From: Lasiosphaeria ovina
Lineage: Eukaryota > Ascomycota > Sordariomycetes > Sordariales > Lasiosphaeriaceae
Assembly (NCBI GenBank): GCA_033439765.1
Contig: JAULSN010000003.1
Location: 124,001-188,000, forward strand
Reading direction: 5' to 3'
DNA: 64,000 nt
Part shown: positions 53,501 through 64,000 of the stretch, in pieces
Position numbering within the stretch: position 1 is the first letter of the stretch
Layout: every line of letters starts with the position of its first letter
Position numbers and translations under genes: made by a program
Notes under the pieces: model-generated
What the model saw: the letters and a program-made list of their open reading frames with translations, nothing else
Databases searched by the model: none
Told to the model about the DNA's origin: nothing

Positions 53501-56500
53501 CGGCCCGGGCGCCTGCAGGATGCCGACACTACTGCCGCTGTTGATTCCATGATCCCGCACGAGCTGTAGTGCCAGCCGGTTCACGCGCCGCGCCATCTGC
53601 GCGTATGTGAGCGTCAGCCGGTCCGTACCACTATTGTTGTGACTTCCAGGGGCCACCAGGGCGACACGCTCGCTAAACCGCGCCGCCATATCATCGACCC
53701 TGTCAACGACCGTGGCATCAGCCGGCCATAGCGTGGCGTGCTGCTCCGGGCCGCGGCCGAGCTGCACCGCCGCATCGGCATCGGCGCGCGCATACAGCAA
53801 CGCCTCGGCAACGGGGTCGTCGGGGCCCTGCTGCGCCAGGCTGCCTAGAAGGGCTAGGTAGCTGTGCAGCAGCACCGGGGCGTCGCGCGCCGCGTACAGG
53901 CCCTCGTTGAGCGCCAGCGAGACGGTGTTGGTCGTGTTGGAACCGCTGCTGTCCAGCACGTCGACACTGATGTCGTATGCCTGCGCGCCTGCGGACACCA
54001 CCTCGCCGCGTGCCGCGCAGCCGAGGAACGATGTCGCTGCGTCGTGCACGTGCGGCCGGTAGTTGAGGAAGGCCTGGAACAGCGGGTTGGCCTGTTTGTT
54101 GTTGTCGTTGGTGGTGTGCGCGTGTGTCTCTTGCAAGATGACGTCGAACGGCACGCGCGAGTGCGCGAACGCGGCGTCGGCGGTGCGCTTGGTGCTACGC
54201 AGCACGTCGGTGAAGGCCGTGCTGGAGCTGGTGGTTGCTGCTGCTGCTGCTCCACGGAAGCGTAGCGGCAGCAGGTTCAGGAATAGGCCGACGCTGCGCA
54301 GCACGTCGGCGTCCTTGCGCCCGGCGTCGCCCACGCCGATGCACATGTCGCTGTCGCTATCACTATCACCATCCTCCGCGTCGTTGACGCTGGCAGTGTG
54401 TCTGGCCAGAAACACGCGTAAGGCCGCCAGGTAGAAGTGGAACGGCGCGACGCGCGCCCGCCGGCAGCACTGCTCGATGCGCGCCTTGAGCGCGGCGTCG
54501 ACGGGCGCCTTGGCCAGGTGTGCCGCGAAGACGGGACCAGACCCCGGGCGGGCTGTTCTGCTGCGCGCTACCGATGCTAGCAGCGGCAGCGGCGGCGGTG
54601 GGTCGGCTAGCTGCTCGCGCCAGAAGGCGATGTCCGCGGCCCAGGCGCCCTGCGCGTGCTCGCGGCGCTGCCGCAGCGCAAAGTCGGGGTACTGTAGCGG
54701 CTTGTCGTCGACACTGTCAGGGAACGGGACGCCGCCGTACGCGCGCGCCAGGTCTGCTAGGAACACCTGGTTCGAGATGCCGTCGAGCGCGATGTGGTGG
54801 TAGCCGAGCACGAGGCAGTGCGCGTCGCCTCCTGCGTGGCCGACGCTGACGAGCTTCAGCCGCACGCACTCGCCGGCTTCGAGCCGGAAGATGTGCGCGC
54901 ACACCTCGTCGATCTCTTTTTGGATATCGCCTTCGGACGACACGACGGCGTGCTCGAGCTGCCCGCCGAACTTTGGTGACACGCCCTGCATGGGCTGGCG
55001 CGTGGCGCCCTCGGTGTAGAAAGTGGTGCGCAGCGCGTCGTGCCGCGCGCCGACCGCCGCGAATGCCCGCGCTAGCTTGCCCGCGTCGACACGCCCGTGA
55101 AGCCGAATCGCCGTCGTCACGTTGAAGGCCGCGCCGTTGGCTACGAGTGATCGCAGGAACCAGAACCGCGACTGCGCGAACGACAAGGGAACCCGTCTCG
55201 CCAAGGATGTGTCGGAGGGTGTGTTGGTGGGGGCGGCAATGGTGGCAATGGTTGGCCTTGTAGCTTTGAAGGTTGCTGGGGGCAGCTCGGCCAGCTTGAG
55301 GACTTCGGGCTCGGACTCGGAGTCGGATATGGGCGCCGGCGTCGAGGCAAAGTTGCTTAGTGAGCTCGACGACGAGGCCGGCGAGTTGGGCGCGGTTGTT
55401 AGGGGAGAATGTCTCAGTGCTAGTGCTGGCTGCGGCACAAGTACAAGGGGGGGCTGCGGCTGGTTCATACCGGGCACGGTCTTCTTTGGTCGATATCCGG
55501 CTGCTTGAGTGATGGCCGCTTGCTGGGTCGGGGGTTTGGTCTGAGGGGGGATCATCTCTCTTATATCGGGAGTTGCTGGCTCTATGTCTTTTGCTGGATG
55601 AACTGCTAGCCGAGAAACTGCTGGCTGAGAAACGGGCTGAGAAACCACCACTTGGGCCTCCTCGAGGCCGAGACGGGGCACCATTTTAGGGTCGAGCAGT
55701 TCGCGGGCCGCGAGCAAGAGATGGTGGATGGTGGGCGCGTTCAGGATCTTCATGACGGGCAGATCAACGCCCAGCTCCTTGCGGAACCACGACTGCACGT
55801 CGACGGCCACGAGCGAGTCGATGCCCAGCTCGTCGGGGCTCTTGCCCGCCATGGCCCTGCCGTCGTCGGCACCTGTCTGCAGCGTCGCCTCGAGCTTCTC
55901 TAGGAACGAGTCTATATTATTTGTTAGCAATGTTTTGTTTGTTGTGTTGCGGTCTCAGGGGTGCTTACCTGTCAACGTGTCGAGCACCTCCTCCTCGCGC
56001 GTAGCTTCCAGCAGCTTCGCCCTCACCGAGACACGCACCCTGCCCTTGCCGGTGCCGCCGCCAGCCGCCACCGCGCCGTCCTGCACCGTCGACGACAGCA
56101 GATGCTGGAACACAGGGTTGGCCGCAAACGCCTTGCCGTCGTTGTCATCGTCATCAAGGCGCAGCCCGGCCGAGATCTCAAAGCCAAAGCCGTCGGCATC
56201 ACTATCGCTAGGCGGCCTGCTCGCCAGCACGCCCTCGGCAAAGATCTCGTGAAAGTCCTGCTCCGACAAAAACGAGAAGCCGGCGCGGTGCAGCGCGGCC
56301 TGCTTGTCGGGCGTCAGCTGGCGCGACACGTAGCCCGGCCCGACGATGGCGCCGATGTTGATGACGGACGCCGCCAGCCCGCGCGCGCGCCGCCTCGCCG
56401 CCAGGCTGGCCATGAAGGCGTTGGCCGCCGTGTAGGCGCTCTGCCCGCGGTTGCCGACCACGTAGGCGAGCGACGAGAAGAAGACAAAAAAGTCCAGCGG

Positions 56501-59500
56501 CCTCTCGTCGCCCCCTGAGAAAAGCTCGTCGAGGAACACGCTGCCCTGCACCTTGGGCCGCAGCACCTTGTCGAGCCGCTCGACGTCGAGGTCCGGGAAC
56601 ACGGTGTCGTGCAGCACCATGGCGCCCTGCGCGACGCCGGCGACCGGCGGCATGGTGGCGGCGAGGCGGCGGCGCAGCGCGCGCACCTCGGCCCGATCCG
56701 TGGCATCACATGCCAGCACGCGCACCGCGCACCCGTGGCGCGCAGCCATGTCGGCCACCCACGCTGCGTCGACCGTCGGCTGCCGGCTCGAGAGTGCTAT
56801 GTGCCGCGCCCCCCGCGCCGCCATCCACCGGCACAGCGACAGCCCCAGGTCGCCCGTCAGCCCCGCCAGCCAGTACGTCTTGTCCGGCGCGAAGCGAACC
56901 AGACTGCTCGCCGGCTGCACCGGCACGCTGACCGTGTCGCCGCGCGGCGCCCAGCGTACAACGGCCTGTTCTGCTTGTGCTTGTCTTGCTGCGGTAGACG
57001 AGGCGCTATGGCCGGTAATGTCGTCGAGGCAGAGCTCGGGCATGTACGGGCTGCTGTGCGTGTCAGGGGGTGCATTGTGGTTGTGGTTGTGGTTGTGGTT
57101 GTGGTTGTGGTTGTGCTTGTTGTTGATAGCCCCGAGCTCCACGCAGCCCAGCCAGGCAGCTTGCAGGCAGTCCGATACCTCACGAATGCCGGACGGGCTG
57201 GTGTCTATGCGTGCAGCCGCCAGGTCGGCAGCAATAAAATTAGCCCGGCCGAGCCGCCGACAGCCCGGGGACAGGCACGAGGCCACCAAGGCAGCCATGT
57301 GGCCGCCGGGCGCACCCATGTCCACAAAGGTGGCCACGTCCCCCGGAACCGCCTTTTCGACTGACGCCCGCGTCGACCGCAGGTGCAGCGAGACCCACGG
57401 CGGCAGGGAAAAGCCTTTGGAAGTGGTGGTGGTCGTGAGAAGCAGCAGGGTCACGCCTTTCCGGGCCGCCAGCCTGCCTAAGGCTTCGCCGAGCTGAGGC
57501 ACTGGGTCGAGCACGGCCAGCGTTCCGACGGGTGCCGCCCGCGCCAGGATGCCGTGCGCCACGACCTGCGCGTAGAATGCTAGCAGCGCCTGCGGGCCGT
57601 AGGCAGGCAGACTGGCAGCCGGCAGCGTCCAGCCGGGCAGGGCCACGACGTGCGAGTCCAGCGTGTGCGACAAGACCACAACAGGCTTTCCGCTGGTGTC
57701 GCTGTCACCTGGCTCGGGGTGGCCCAGCGACAAGAACACCGTGCTCGTGTCGGTGATGCGGATGGGCTGTAGCAGCGAATACACCAGCCTGACTCGTCCC
57801 GCGGCCGTGACGTCCACCTGGGAGTCCGCCTCCTGCGCCTTGAGACACAATCGACCGCCGCGCTGGCGGATCGACAGCAGCGCGCCGTTGGCGGGCGTCG
57901 TGCGGGCCAGCGGGCGCCGCGTGGCGTTGTACCGCTCGTTCCTGGCGGCGGTCGGGCGCAGCCGCGGCACCAGCACACGCCCGCCCTGCACCGACTGCTC
58001 GGGCTCGCTGCACCACAGGAGGCCCTGCCGCTGGCCGCTCTCTTTGTCTCTGTCATGCAGCAGCGCCTCGAACTCAAGCTGCAGCAGCCGGTGCGCCACG
58101 ACGTCAAGACTGACATCGCCAGGCGCGTCAAAGTCGAGCACGGCCGACCGCACGTCGACCATCTCGAGCGCCACGGACCGCTGCAGCCCGCGGAACATGT
58201 TGTTGAGCGGGTTGCCGCCGCGCCGCGCGCCTGCCGTCGCCCACAGCAAGCACCGGCTGTGCTTGAAGGCCGTCTGCAGCGTTGCCAGCGCGGCCGCCAC
58301 GTCGCCGAAGAGTGACTCGCTGCCGTCGAGCAACCCAGCCAGACTAACCACGGTGCCGTCGCTGGGCAGCGATACCACGCCCCCCGAAACCTGTATATGT
58401 GATACGCTGGCGTAGTGTGCGCCGAGCAGGCCGCGGAGCCGTGCAGCCGCGTCGACCGAGCCGCCCAAGATAGTCAAGTCGGCGCGCTGCAGGCGCTGGG
58501 CGCTCGCCAGCGGGTCGCGCAGGAAAGCGACCGTCTCGTCGACCGCCTGGAACACAATAACCGACAGCGGCACCGGCACGGCATGGTCGTGCGGCGTCAG
58601 CGCCTCAATGCCTGAGAACCCCGTCGCAAGCGCCAGCCGCTCCCACGCGCTAGCCGGCACGCACGGCGACAGCGCGCGCGCCCCATCATCGCTGTCATCA
58701 TCACTGCCCAGCCACCAACCCGGCAAGCCGCCCGACACCAGCCCGACGCGCAGCGAGTCGTTGTGCGTGACCTCTAGCAGCACGAGGCGGCCGCCGGGGC
58801 GCAGCAGGCTACGCGCATGCGCGAGTGTCGAGTGCAGGCTGCGCGTCGCGTGCAGCACAAGCGACGCGACTACCACGTCGTACGCGCCCTCGGCAAAGCC
58901 CTGGGCCGCGGCCGGCTTCTCAATGTCCAGCACGCGGAACTGCAGCTTGTTGTGTGTGTTGGTGGTGGTGCCGGCGAGCTTGGCTTGCGCTTTCGCGAAG
59001 AAGCCGCTCGACACGTCGCTGAACGTGTACGACGCGAACGAGCTGCCTAGCGCCCCGAGCACGGCGGCCGTGGTCGCCCCGCTGCCGGCTCCTGGTTAAA
59101 CTACGTAAGTAAATAATCTCTAGAGGTGATTGGTGCAGATGATGGGGCTTACCAATCTCGAGAATGTGCATGTGCGGGAAGCGGTGGGCCAGCTCGCCGA
59201 CCACGCGCGCTACGTCGGCTACGTATTCGGCCATACCCAGCGAGCGCCCGTAGAAGTCATCCATGAGCCCGTCGCGCCGCATCACCTCGAGGATGTTGCT
59301 CTCGCCGCGGATGGCCGGCGCCAGGCCCAGCCCGGTTGCCGTGATCACCTGCAGGTCGATGCTCGATGCGTGGCTGGTGTGGTCATTGTCAGTTGGTCTA
59401 CTTGAGTTCTGGTTATAAATGTGGGGGAAAGGGAATGATGGAGAGTTTTGAGAAATGTAATGAAGATGGTAATTGGCGGCAGAGCATGGCCATATTGAGA

Positions 59501-62500
59501 TTGTGGAGCGCCTCTTTCAGGGGTGTAAACAAACAAAGAACAGGGGCGGAAAGGGGTAAGGGGCACAATGAACTCGCTGTGGGCCCACAATCCAATTCGC
59601 CACCCTGCAACTCTGCAAAGATTGCCGATAATTGCAAACCGTCACAAACGGAATAAAGGTTAATCACAAAGCAACTTAAGGCGACGCAAGAAAAGAAAAA
59701 ACCCACCGCTCGACAATCCGCGCAATATCTTCCTCGGTATCGGCTACACACTCACTTGGCACGTAGGGGTGCGTGCCGCCGGCGACCCAGGCGACGCAGT
59801 GGTCGACATAGGCCAGCAGGCGTGCGTGGTGCCACAGCAGGGCGTCGCCCATTTCGCGCCTCCTCTCGGGCGGGAACTCGTCGGCGAGCCGGCGCAGGTA
59901 GAAGAAGGCGACGCGCTCCGTGGCCGCCGCCAGCGAGTCGGTGCCCACTGCGCACCCTTGGAGCGCCGGCACCTTCCCGCTCGCTGGCGATGCGGGACCC
60001 CACGCCATGTCGAAGAACAGCTTGACGTCGTTGCCGGGCGACGGCGGCACTAGAGGCGTGATGTGCAGCCCCTGCAGCTGCACCAGCGTGCACTCGCGGC
60101 CCGGCGAGTACACGTCGACGTCGCCGACAATGTCGCTCCCAGGTGACAACGACAATGACGAGGACGCCACGGATGCGTGGAAGGGCAGTTTCGCAGCGTT
60201 TGGTTCGGAAGTGATGGCCTCGCGATACGCGGCCAGGTTGACGCGCAGCCCGTCGATGCGCGTCGGCATGCACAGGCCGCGCATGCGCCCGTCGCCCGGG
60301 TAGCAGTACGCCAGCAGCATGGCCTGGATGGCACAGTCGAGCACGGCCGGGTGCACGAGCAGCGGCTTCGCGTAGTCGTGCCGGCTGCCCTCGCTGCCGG
60401 GCGATGGTACCAGCAACACTCCCGCTGCCTCGTCCATGCGCCGCCGCGTCGCCCCCAGCCCCCGGAACGCTCCCTCGTACCCGTACCCCAGCCCGCGCGC
60501 CCACGCGTAGAAGTCGTCGGGCTCGAGGTCTAGGAACCGTCCGTCCGCCGACAGCTGCTGCGGTGGTGGTGGCGGTGGCAGGGCGTCGTACGCCAAGGGG
60601 CCGCGCACGACGCGCACCCTGCCTGATGCGTTCTCTGTCATGGCCGCGGGGGCAGTGTTGTGGTTGTTGCTGCTGCTGCTATCGGTGTCCGAGAAGAAGG
60701 TGAACAGCGCAGTGCTCTCGGCGGTGGTCTCGTCGACAATCCTCAGCGAGAGCATGGTCTCGACGGCCGCGTCGTCGCCGCCGTCGGCCGGAAACAGCAG
60801 CGCCTTCTTTATGACGAGGTCCGCAAACTCGACCAGCTGCACCGTGCCGGCCTCGAACCGCTTGGCCACGGCCTCGAGCACGGCGGCCACGTAGCCGGCG
60901 GCCGGGAACACCATCTGGCCCTGCACGCGGTGGTGGGCCAGCCACGGCACGTGGCGCGGGCTGAGGTGGTTGCGGAACCGCAACTCGCTGCCTGTCGCGT
61001 CGGGCGATGCCGTGCCCAGCAGCGCGTGCGGCGCGTCGCCCGCCGACAAGCTCGCCCGCCCGTGCCGCGACTCGTGCCAGTAGATGCGGTCGTGCGTCCA
61101 CGTGTACCCCGGCAGGCCCTTGAGCGGGCGCGGCTGCTGTTGGCTAGAACCGTACGCCGCGCGGTCAAAGGCGTCAAAGTCGACGGCTACACGGCCGAAC
61201 AGGCTCCACAGCGAGCCGAGCGTGTCGCCAAACGCCTCGACGTCGTCGCGCCCGCGGGCCAGCGTGCCCACGTACGGCAGGCTGCCACTATCGGGCTCCG
61301 CTGCGAGGATGCTGTCCAGGGCCGGCTGCTTGAGCGCCGGGTGCGGGCCGACCTCGAGCACGGCATCGAACGGCCCGCACGCGCGCACCGCGTGCTGCAC
61401 CGCGTCGGCGAACAGCACCGGCTGCACCATATTATCGCCCCAGTACACCCCCGCGAGCGAAGCCAAGTCAACCGACGCCGCGGCGCTCTCCCCCGTCACG
61501 CTGGAGATCCACGCCGGATATGACACTGTCCCGCTATCCGCCGCAGGGTCGCGCACCGCGATGCCGACGCGCGCCAGGTCGGCCACGTACGCGGCGGCGC
61601 ACGGCACCATGTGCGGCGAGTGGTACGCCGTATCCACCCTTAACAGGCGCGCAAACTTGGCCTCGTCCTCGAGGATCTCGCGCACCTCGGCCACGGCGTC
61701 GGCGTCGCCCGACAGCGTCACGCTCGACGGCGAGTTGCGCGCCGCCACGCACACGCGGCCCCGCAGCGCCGGTAGCGCGCACAGCTCCGCCGCGTCCGCT
61801 GGTGTCGTGCCTGCTGCTAGCATCGCCCCTTTTCTAACAGGGGTAGCCTTCCCACCATCCCCAGTGCTGCTGTTGCTAGCAACACGCAGCGACCGCCCGC
61901 GATAGTAGGCAATGCGAATGGCATCGCCAGCAGACAGATACCCAGCGGCATACGCGGCAGCGATCTCGCCCGACGAGTGGCCGACGGCCGCCGCCACGTC
62001 GACGCGCGCCGCGCGCAGCACGTCGACCAGCACGAGCTGCACGGCCGTGCACAGCGGCTGCGCGAGCTCGCCCTCGGCCATGCGCGAACCGCCGGCCGCG
62101 GACCGGCGCAGCTCGGCTGCCAGCGACCAGCTCGGCGGGTCGCCTAGTGGCAGTGTCGCGAGGGACGTCTCGAGGGCCGCTAGCCGCGATGCTGCGAGCG
62201 GGCTGGACGCGATGAGGGAGGCGCCCATGGTGGCCCACTGCGCGCCCTGGCCCGTGAAGATGGCTAGTAGTCGTGGGGGGTGCGTGGCGTCTCTGAGGGC
62301 TGCGTCGACGATGCGGCTGCTGGCTTTGTTACTGCTTTGCTTTGTGTTGGTGCTTTGGTTCCTGTTGAGATCATGACCACTTGGCTCTGGTTCACATGCA
62401 GCATCGTCTAGCCGGGCAGCTAGCTCGTCTGCGGATATATCTGCTGCGACGGGGATGGATATGCGCGCGGCCAGCACCGAGCGGCGCACGCCGAGCGTCC

Positions 62501-64000
62501 AGGCCAGGGCGCGCAGGTCAAGTGCTGGGTTTACCCTCAGATGCGCCGCGTAAGCTGCCAGGTTGCCGCGCAGCGCCTTCTCGGACGCGGCGGAGAAGAC
62601 AAAGGGCAGTAGCGGCCGGCTGTCGCCCAGCGCAGGGCTGCTGTGGTTGTCGAAGCTCTCCAGGATGGCGTGTGCGTTGGTGCCGCCGAAGCCGAAGCTG
62701 TTGACGCTGGCGCGGCGCGGGCAGCCCGGCACCGCAACGCCCGGCCAGGCTCTTGCTTGCCGCGCAATTTGCAGCCCGGCGTCGTAGAAGGGCTTTACGG
62801 TTGGGCTGATCTCGGTAAGCAGCGCGTTGGGCGGGATGGTGGCGTGCTGCAGCGCCAGCGCGGCCTTGAGCACGCCTGCCACGCCCGCCGCGCCCTCGGC
62901 GTGTCCCAGCACCGTCTTGCCCGACCCTACGAATAGTGGTGGGTCCGCGTCTGTCCTCTCAAAGCCGGCTTCGGCACCAAAGAAGACGCTGCTGATGGCC
63001 TCGGCTTCGACGGGGTCGCCCGCCGCCGTTCCTGTTTTGTTTTAGCATTTAGACATTCGCACATATTTACAAACAACATGTAAACAGAGCAGGGAAAATC
63101 AACTAAAAAGGAGAGAAGAAAAAGCAGAAAGGGGGACCAACCAGTGCCGTGCGCCTCAAAGTACTGCGGTCGGTCAGACCGCTTAGCCAGGTCCAAGCCG
63201 GCGCGAGCGTACGTAGCCTTGATCAAACTAGCCTGAGCCTGCGGGCTGGGCATGGTGATGCCCTTGGTGTGGCCGTCCTGGTTGACGCCCGTCTCCCTAA
63301 CAACACACTCGATAGAGTCGCCATCGGCGAGCGCGCGCGCCAGCGTCTTGAGCACCAGGACGCCAAACCCATCACCACGCGCATAGCCGTCGGCAGCCAC
63401 GTCCCACATGCGGCTGCGGCCGCCGGGGCTGAGCATGGCCATCTTGGTCGACGCCACGTACGGCTCGGGGCCTAGCAACAAATTCGTGCCGGCCACGATC
63501 GCCGCGCTGGCCTCGCCCGCCCGCAGGCTCAGCACGGCCTGGTGCAGCGCGACCAGGCTCGACGAGCACGCCGTGTCGATGGTCATGGACGGGCCGCGCA
63601 GGTCGAACAGGTGCGACACGCGGTTCGACAGCGTGCTGCGCGCGGTGCCCGGCGCGAAGTACGTCGGCACGCTGCGCACGTCGCGCGCCAGCGAGTCGGC
63701 GTAGTCGGCGTTCATCAGCCCCACGAACACGCCCGTGCTGCTGCCCTGCGCGCGCTCCAGCGGGATGCCGGCCGATTCGAGCGCTTCGTAGGCGACTTCG
63801 AGTAGGATGCGCTGCTGCGGGTCCATGGCGTTGGCCTCGGCGCGCTTGACGCCGAAGAAGTGGGCGTCGAACACGCGGTGGTCCTCGGCGAGCACGTACG
63901 AGTGCCGCACTGCTGGCGGGTTAGTTTCTGTGCGGTTAGGTTCTGGTTCTTGGCAGGCACACGCACCGTTGCTTGTTCCCTGGTGCAGCGGGTCCGGGTG
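50549..64000 (-). CDS. Hybrid PKS-NRPS megasynthase, 5'-partial
   Basis: Six exons on the minus strand: >64000..63967, 63909..63142, 63031..59703, 59348..59153, 59091..55969 and 55911..50549. They splice in one frame to 4,270 residues; only the extreme N terminus lies outside. Domain order is KS (DTACSSS; EAHGTG across an intron), AT (GQGAQW; GHSSG), DH (H-x-V-x-G-x-x-[13 protein letters not shown]), C-methyltransferase ([10 protein letters not shown]), KR ([16 protein letters not shown]) and ACP (GIDSL). No ER motif was seen. The NRPS module follows: C (HHIALDG), A ([19 protein letters not shown]), T (VGGSSL) and a reductase-type R domain ([13 protein letters not shown]). All catalytic residues checked are present. 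The enzyme would make a methylated, partly reduced polyketide joined to one amino acid and released by R. An (Asn-His)n tract at nt ~57076-57118 lies just upstream of the KR. Intron 59349-59702 is long at 354 nt. Confidence 0.95.
57076..57118 (-). repeat. Coding TGGTTG microsatellite: Asn-His repeat in the PKS-NRPS
   Basis: Six or seven hexanucleotide units encode alternating Asn and His between the methyltransferase and ketoreductase regions. It sits in a linker, in frame, and likely varies in length between strains. Confidence 0.8.

Noticed and set aside
57060..57125. CRISPR-like or regulatory repeat array
   Set aside because: The repeat is an in-frame hexanucleotide microsatellite inside the PKS-NRPS coding sequence.

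Overview
The window reads as nuclear DNA of a filamentous ascomycete, most likely a Sordariomycete. The grounds are short spliceosomal introns (57-134 nt, one of 354 nt), a lone dispersed 5S rRNA gene very close to the Neurospora type, HET-domain and PKS-NRPS genes, and transposon remnants that look mutated by repeat-induced point mutation (RIP). Exon structures were worked out by hand from splice signals and frame continuity.

1-24 kb holds mostly orphan genes: a partial fungal-specific protein running off the left edge, a degenerate C2H2-type gene, a 1,111-aa acidic repeat protein, a 334-aa protein, and then a stretch of unusual genes. These are an 851-aa protein with three divergent beta-type repeats, a secreted DUF4360 protein, a 336-aa protein and a 408-aa protein with a possible Cys-His-Asp papain/transglutaminase-like triad. 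An intact 5S rRNA gene and an intron-containing tRNA-Pro(CGG) converge at 14.4-14.7 kb, beside a 5'-truncated DUF1993 gene.

24-37 kb alternates Golgi-type glycosyltransferases (GT32, GT64-like, GT34) and a Cys-rich membrane protein with mobile-element debris: a chromodomain Gypsy remnant, divergent direct repeats, and a Mutator-like element with ~130-143-bp terminal inverted repeats and a perfect 9-bp target duplication.

37-50 kb carries a HET-domain gene, an orphan exon, a frameshifted asaB/CmcJ-like oxygenase pseudogene, a complete 5.5-kb Copia element inserted 20-odd bp upstream of that pseudogene, and an eight-exon amidase. The Copia interior is riddled with stops while its LTRs are almost identical.

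50.5-64 kb is occupied by most of one minus-strand hybrid PKS-NRPS gene (KS-AT-DH-MT-KR-ACP-C-A-T-R). It runs off the right edge, and only the extreme N terminus is missing. The amidase and the dead oxygenase may be the flank of this biosynthetic cluster, with the Copia element near its border.
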